DNA of 64,000 nt from Bryopsis sp. KO-2023. Taxonomy: Eukaryota; Chlorophyta; Ulvophyceae; Bryopsidales; Bryopsidaceae. The notes below the pieces were generated by a model that ran no database searches, was not told where the DNA came from, and saw only the letters and a program-made list of their open reading frames with translations. Positions 59,845 to 64,000 of this stretch are shown in pieces (the stretch's first letter is position 1; each line of letters starts with the position of its first letter). The stretch covers positions 7,936,001-8,000,000 of the forward strand of contig BSYQ01000003.1 in NCBI GenBank assembly GCA_030272585.1. Reading direction: 5' to 3'. The position numbers and the translations under genes are program-made.

Positions 59845-62460
59845 ATGCGTGGAAACCGTAAAAAACAGCAACCGCGATTTCTGCACCGTACAATACCCCC
59901 CCCGAACGCAGACGTAAGGGGGCCAGTACTATCTCGACAGACCCAGCAGCGGCGGAGCTCAGATTCAGTTAACCCACGCCGAGCACCAGAAGGATCTGCG
60001 CCATCGGCTGGAATTGGAACTGGAAGCCGTTCTGGAGCAGGGCAACTATCAGCCACCGGTGAGCGCAGCAACAAACCGTCACTGAGCAGGGGGTTGGGCC
60101 TGTCCCTAGAAAGTGTGAAAATAGTTTTCATTTGAAAGGTGCTAGAAACAGTGACAGTGTTTTGGCCAACTTGTGGCTGCCCTGCAGTTGATGTTCCATC
60201 CCACAGTTCAGCACAGACAGGTGTGCCCAACCCGGTCCGGAGCAGCAAGTGGGTGGATGCCCTTTTTGTACATGATGCTGAGGGAAAAATGGAGGTTTTT
60301 GTTGATGAGCTGGAGAAACCGATCGTGACCTGTAGGATCTGTTCAGCTCGGTTGGTGTTTAAAAAGGGTGGGCGGACCCCATTGGTGGGCCATGCCAGAA
60401 AGCATGGCCTGGGCACGAGGGAACAAATGCGGTTTGCAGTTCAGATGGGGTTTCGGGAACAGCTTAATCAGATTCAGAATGGGGGGCACCGGATGGCATC
60501 GTTTGGGACTCAAAGAACATTGCCTTTCGTGTCGAAATGGAGCAGCCAGAGCCGGGAGTACAAGAAATATCGGCATCAGGTCATGAAGTTCGTGGTCAGC
60601 ACCGGAGCACCGTTCAGAGCAGTGGAGGATGTGCAGTTCAGGGCCATGTGCACCTCTCTGAATGCATCAGCACCGCCTCTGAGTGCAAAGACAATCTCTC
60701 ACCAGGTCGGGGTGGCAGCCGAGGCCCTCAGGAAACAGATCAGGGATGAAAACTTGGCCAGATTCAGACCCTGTTTTGTTGCAGACGGCTGGTCACAGAG
60801 CCCCAACCACTGGTTTGCCATGGGCGCCGTGTACATTCACAGAGATACTGATCAGGATCTGTTTCAACTGAAGCGGATCAGTTTGGGTACCTGGGATCTG
60901 AAGGGGAACTGTGACGCTGATGATATAAGGAAAAAAATGGATCAGATTCGGATTGAGTATAACCTTACCGGGTACAGGGCCAGTATAGTAACTGATCATG
61001 AGGCCAGGATGGGAGCTGCGTGTGAGCGGGCGGAACTGTATGACTGGCACGGATGCGGAACCCACAGAATCAACCTCGGGGTCAGAAAAGCTCTCAAAAA
61101 CATATCTGCTCCGTTGGATGACCTGATCAGTACGGTACACCGGCTCTGTGTGCATATCATGGGCTCCGCAACACAATGGGAAACATTCAAGGCTATTCAG
61201 TTGGCGCGGTTGGACAGGGAGCAGGCTGAGCAGGATATTCTCGAGATCACACGTGCAACAGAAGCTGAGATGAGAAGTGAAGCCAGCCACAATGTGAGCA
61301 GTGAGGGTCAGAATGAGGGTGTCACTACAGCTCAGGGGCAGGGTCAGAACCCGGGTGGCAGTCAGAATCAGGGGCAGGCTGCAAGTATGGATCAGAATCC
61401 GGTTCAGGAGGACGAGGATGCCCCCCCCATATACTCATCTGATGAAGACACATGTCCTGATGATGGAGACGATGTGGAAGAAGAAGAAGACTGTCCAGGT
61501 CCGGTCAGGAAATCGCAGCGGGTTCTGAGACTGACCCTGCCTGTTGAAACCAGGTGGAACAGCACGTGGTACATGATCCATCGGTTCCTGATCCTGAAGG
61601 AGGACGTGCAGGAATTGTCACAAACATTACCGGATCAGTATCAGGTGACGGAAGAACAATGGGAACAGCTCAGGGTGCTGCATTCGATTCTGAGGCCATA
61701 CAAGGAGGCAACCAAACGGATGGAGGCGGAAAAAACTGTGACGTGCTCGCTGGTTCTGATGGTCATGGCCAGGATCAGTCAACACATCGATGAAATGCGC
61801 ATTGATGATCTGGAACTAGACTTGTTCAGAATCAGTATCAGATCCTGTATGGACGAACAGTTTGACGATCCCAATTGGCTCCGTGCCGTGGGCTGTATGC
61901 AACAGCTGGATCCGTCACGATTGCGATTGGATGATCCTGTTATCACCCAGTATCTGTGGGGATCAGATGGGTTCCAGTATTTAAAATCAGAGTGGTCTCG
62001 GAGCGATTTGTGGATTGCTGATGTGTTCAAGGAGTGTGAGAAACTGGTTCAAGATATCAAAGGAAGACATGGGCAAGAGGGTGGATCAGGGGGTTGTGGA
62101 AGTGACGAGGGCTCCAACAAGAAAGGGGCGAGACCCAAGTATGATTGGCTCACATCTGTGGATCCTGCTGCTGACCAGTACGGTACTGTAACGGATGAGT
62201 GGCACCGGTACTGTGGGATGAGGGCAACCCCCTTGACAAGCGTTCCAGGTTCAGGTCTGGAATGGTGGAGAATAAATCAGGCTCTGTATCCGAATGTTGC
62301 AGTTCTGGCAGCAGAATATTTGTGCGTACCTGCCTCCAGTGCCTCGGTGGAACGGATGTTCAGTGTCAACGGCCATCAACTCAATAAACGCCGACGACTG
62401 ATTGAACACAGTAAGGTACGGGATCTGACCATGCTGCGGGATAATCTGGATTTGATTTAG
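59845..62460 (+). CDS. hAT transposase (BED finger, RNase H-fold core, C-terminal dimerisation region)
   Basis: The main exon is open from about 60139 to 62460. A short first exon (ATG at 59845 to 60058) joins it across a predicted 99-bp GT-AG intron (60059-60157) with matching phase, giving about 838 residues. In the main exon, numbering from 60139, Cys65-x2-Cys68 and His85-x3-His89 form a BED zinc finger. The core shows SIVTDHEARMG (catalytic Asp region) and the CGTHRINLGV motif; ETRWNSTWYM is the next conserved block. The C-terminus has YLCVPASSASVERMFS, the hAT dimerisation signature. An acidic, Gln-rich insert (about residues 390-455) splits the core. All key motifs are present and no break was seen in the main exon, so it may be active. 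The intron is a prediction. Confidence 0.85.
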
Positions 62461-62520
62461 TTTCATTTGCTCTCTGCATCTGGTGCACCTTATGTTACCG
62501 TTTTTTTTGTTTGGTGGTTT

Positions 62521-62950
62521 TGGTTTTCAAGAAGGGTCTGGTTCAGAGCTGCCTCTGATCAGAGGGATTCGTTTGTTTGTTTTGGTTTTCAAGAAGGGTC
62601 TGGTTCAGAGCTGCCTCTGATCAGAGGGATTCGTTTGTTTGTTTTGGTTTTCAAGAAGGGTCTGGTTCAGAGCTGCCTCTGATCAGAGGGATTGGTGTGG
62701 TTGTTTTGGTTTTCAAGAAGGGTCTGGTTCAGAGCTGCCTCTGATCAGAGGGATTGGTGTGGTTGTTTTGGTTTTCAAGAAGGGTCTGGTTCAGAGCTGC
62801 CTCTGATCAGAGGGATTCGTTTGTTTGTTTTGGTTTTCAAGAAGGGTCTGGTTCAGAGCTGCCTCTGATCAGAGGGATTGGTGTGGTTGTTTTGGTTTTC
62901 AAGAAGGGTCTGGTTCAGAGCTGCCTCTGATCAGAGGGATTGGTGTGGTT
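62521..62950 (+). repeat. Tandem repeat, seven copies of about 61 bp
   Basis: Unit begins TGGTTTTCAAGAAGGG and includes CTGATCAGAGGG. Two unit variants differ in their last bases (ATTCGTTTG or ATTGGTGTG types). Lies just after the transposase gene, inside Z3. Not a CRISPR, as there are no unique spacers. Confidence 0.85.
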
Positions 62951-63121
62951 GTTTTCGGTTTTTGTTATGTTGTGTAACAGATGATAACATGAACCAGTGT
63001 TAAACTCTCAAGACACAAACTTGCTTTCAAACTCTGTTTAAAAGATCTCCAGCCCCGGTTTATAACCCACAAACCAAAACCTGATCAGATCCCAATCTGA
63101 ATCAGTCTATATAAAAAAAAA

Positions 63122-63420
63122 ACCTGATCAGCATCACTCTGAATCAGGAAAAAAAAATCATTGTTCACCCCCCCTCCCAAAGACAAAGGAACCAAAAAAA
63201 CCTGATCAGCATCACTCTGAATCAGGAAAAAAAAATCATTGTTCACCCCCCCTCCCAAAGACAAAGGAACCAAAAAAACCTGATCAGCATCACTCTGAAC
63301 CAGGAAAAAACAACCATTGTTCACCCCCCCCCCCCAAAGACAAAGGAACCAAAGGAACCTGATCAGCATCACTCTGAACCAGGAAAAAACAACCATTGTT
63401 CACCCCCCTTCCCAAACAAA
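63122..63420 (+). repeat. Tandem repeat, four copies of about 78 bp
   Basis: Unit includes CCTGATCAGCATCACTCTGA, an A-run, CATTGTTCACC and a C-run. Lies between the first tandem block and the convergent ORF. Both blocks share a central TGATCAG word. Confidence 0.8.
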
Positions 63421-63471
63421 AAAACTCAAACCATTCCCAGAAACCCTCACGACCGAGTGAAGTGTGCTGAA

Positions 63472-63996
63472 TCACCAGGCACTGCGCCCACTCTCATAAC
63501 GCTCCAGTCGCTCCTGCCTATCCTGCTCCCACCTGTCCTGCTCCCGCCTGTCCTGCTCCTGCCTGTCCTGCTCCTGCTCAGCCTGCAGAGTCGGCTCCCG
63601 TCGCTGCTGGTGGTCTGATACCTCCACATGCTCCTCCACATGTTCTCCCACACTTCTGACTCTGATAACGCAAGATATATTTTGTGCATGTTTGGCAAAC
63701 GGGATCAGCTCCTGATTATCAGTTTCCCTGTATACCATATCTGGTCCGATCGCGATTCTGTGAAATTTCAATGCTTCTTTTAGCCTGTGCAGGATCCAGG
63801 AGTTTTCTACCGCAACGTTTTGCAGGAACTGGCATAAGTGCGTCATCGACATGAAACTGATCGGAAACTGGAGCTGGTAGTCTGGTGTGAAACTATAAAA
63901 CGTCCCTGCATTCATCAACCGCCTCTGTTCTTCAAACCTATCCCTTTCAGTGGGTGTACTGATCCTGGTCGGCATCGGTGAATCCCGTCTCTGCAA
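63472..63996 (-). CDS. Z3 second ORF, convergent with the transposase (174 aa visible)
   Basis: An open minus-strand frame starting a few bases from the window edge; the true start may lie further right. The N-terminal two-thirds is a mixed globular-looking sequence (SFTPDYQLQFPISFMS, NSWILHRLKEALKFHR). The C-terminus is a highly charged run of five-residue repeats of the type RxEQD, about six copies, coded by a 15-bp tandem repeat. No family recognised. It faces the transposase tail to tail across the tandem repeats, so it is presumably part of Z3, though a host gene next to the element cannot be excluded. Confidence 0.45.
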   Translation of the reverse strand: MQRRDSPMPTRISTPTERDRFEEQRRLMNAGTFYSFTPDYQLQFPISFMSMTHLCQFLQNVAVENSWILHRLKEALKFHRIAIGPDMVYRETDNQELIPFAKHAQNISCVIRVRSVGEHVEEHVEVSDHQQRREPTLQAEQEQDRQEQDRREQDRWEQDRQERLERYESGRSAW

Positions 63997-64000
63997 ATTT

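Larger units (their letters stand above)
59443..64000 (+). mobile_element. Autonomous-looking hAT element Z3, right end outside window
   Basis: The left end, CATACTATGGATCCGA, is the same as the end of Z2. The candidate TSD is the preceding CCGATTAG (59435-59442), which cannot be confirmed. It contains a BED-hAT transposase gene (59845-62460), two tandem-repeat blocks and a convergent ORF on the minus strand. The right end was not found up to 64000. Its subterminal DNA is rich in CCGAC/CCGAT words. Confidence 0.8.

Noticed and set aside
62521-63420. CRISPR-like array
   Set aside because: Units repeat head to tail without unique spacers, and the surroundings are eukaryotic.

Overview
This is a eukaryotic window made almost entirely of nested mobile elements, with one short stretch of host gene (about 31.4-33.95 kb). 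The contents are several families of Ty3/Gypsy LTR elements (three or more carry a C-terminal chromodomain, so chromoviruses), a DIRS-like tyrosine-recombinase retroelement, a tiny-LTR TRIM and at least four hAT-type DNA transposons. The host exons have GT-AG introns. This suits a large repeat-rich genome; a green or streptophyte alga is plausible, but that is inference and I cannot name the species.

Layout, by insertion order. The outermost element of the left half is the DIRS-like retroelement (plus strand, its 5' part off the left edge, visible from about 19.63 to 31.44 kb). Inserted in it are: (1) Ty3 element A (minus, 1 to about 19626), which was itself hit by the compact LTR element B (1783-6488) and by TRIM G (8043-18212), with a circularly permuted, single-LTR copy of Ty3 family C (C1) lodged inside a G LTR; (2) hAT element X (20374-28380), which contains Ty3 element E (21429-28218); (3) hAT element Y (29117-30603), which contains hAT element Z1 (29174-30198). 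The right half starts with four exons of a degenerate protein-kinase-like host gene (32528-33687). Ty3 element F follows (from 33953), with C2 (34261-52725, itself carrying D at 35882-44275), hAT element Z2 (55402-56532) and Ty3 element H (from about 57377) inside it. H is interrupted by an autonomous-looking hAT, Z3 (59443 to beyond the right edge).

Target-site duplications (TSDs) support most of this order: ATCGGT (B), CTGGA (G), AATCC (E), CTCAA (C2), CCGCC (D), and 8-bp duplications for X, Y, Z1 and Z2. LTR pairs of B, D, E and G look identical by eye and those of C2 nearly so, so most insertions are recent.

Three things stand out. First, families C and D, which differ in sequence and orientation, both carry an extra ORF downstream of pol with an N-terminal coiled coil and a RING-like Cys/His pattern. 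Second, the non-autonomous hAT elements consist of dense arrays of one short family-specific word around tRNA-like sequences, mostly set as an inverted pair; Z2 shares its 16-bp end with the transposase-bearing Z3. Third, all eight LTR families share one 12-nt primer-binding-site-like sequence, TGGTTTCGGAGC. Element B also has no recognisable integrase, a 6-bp TSD and unequal LTR edges, and C1 looks like integration of a one-LTR circle.
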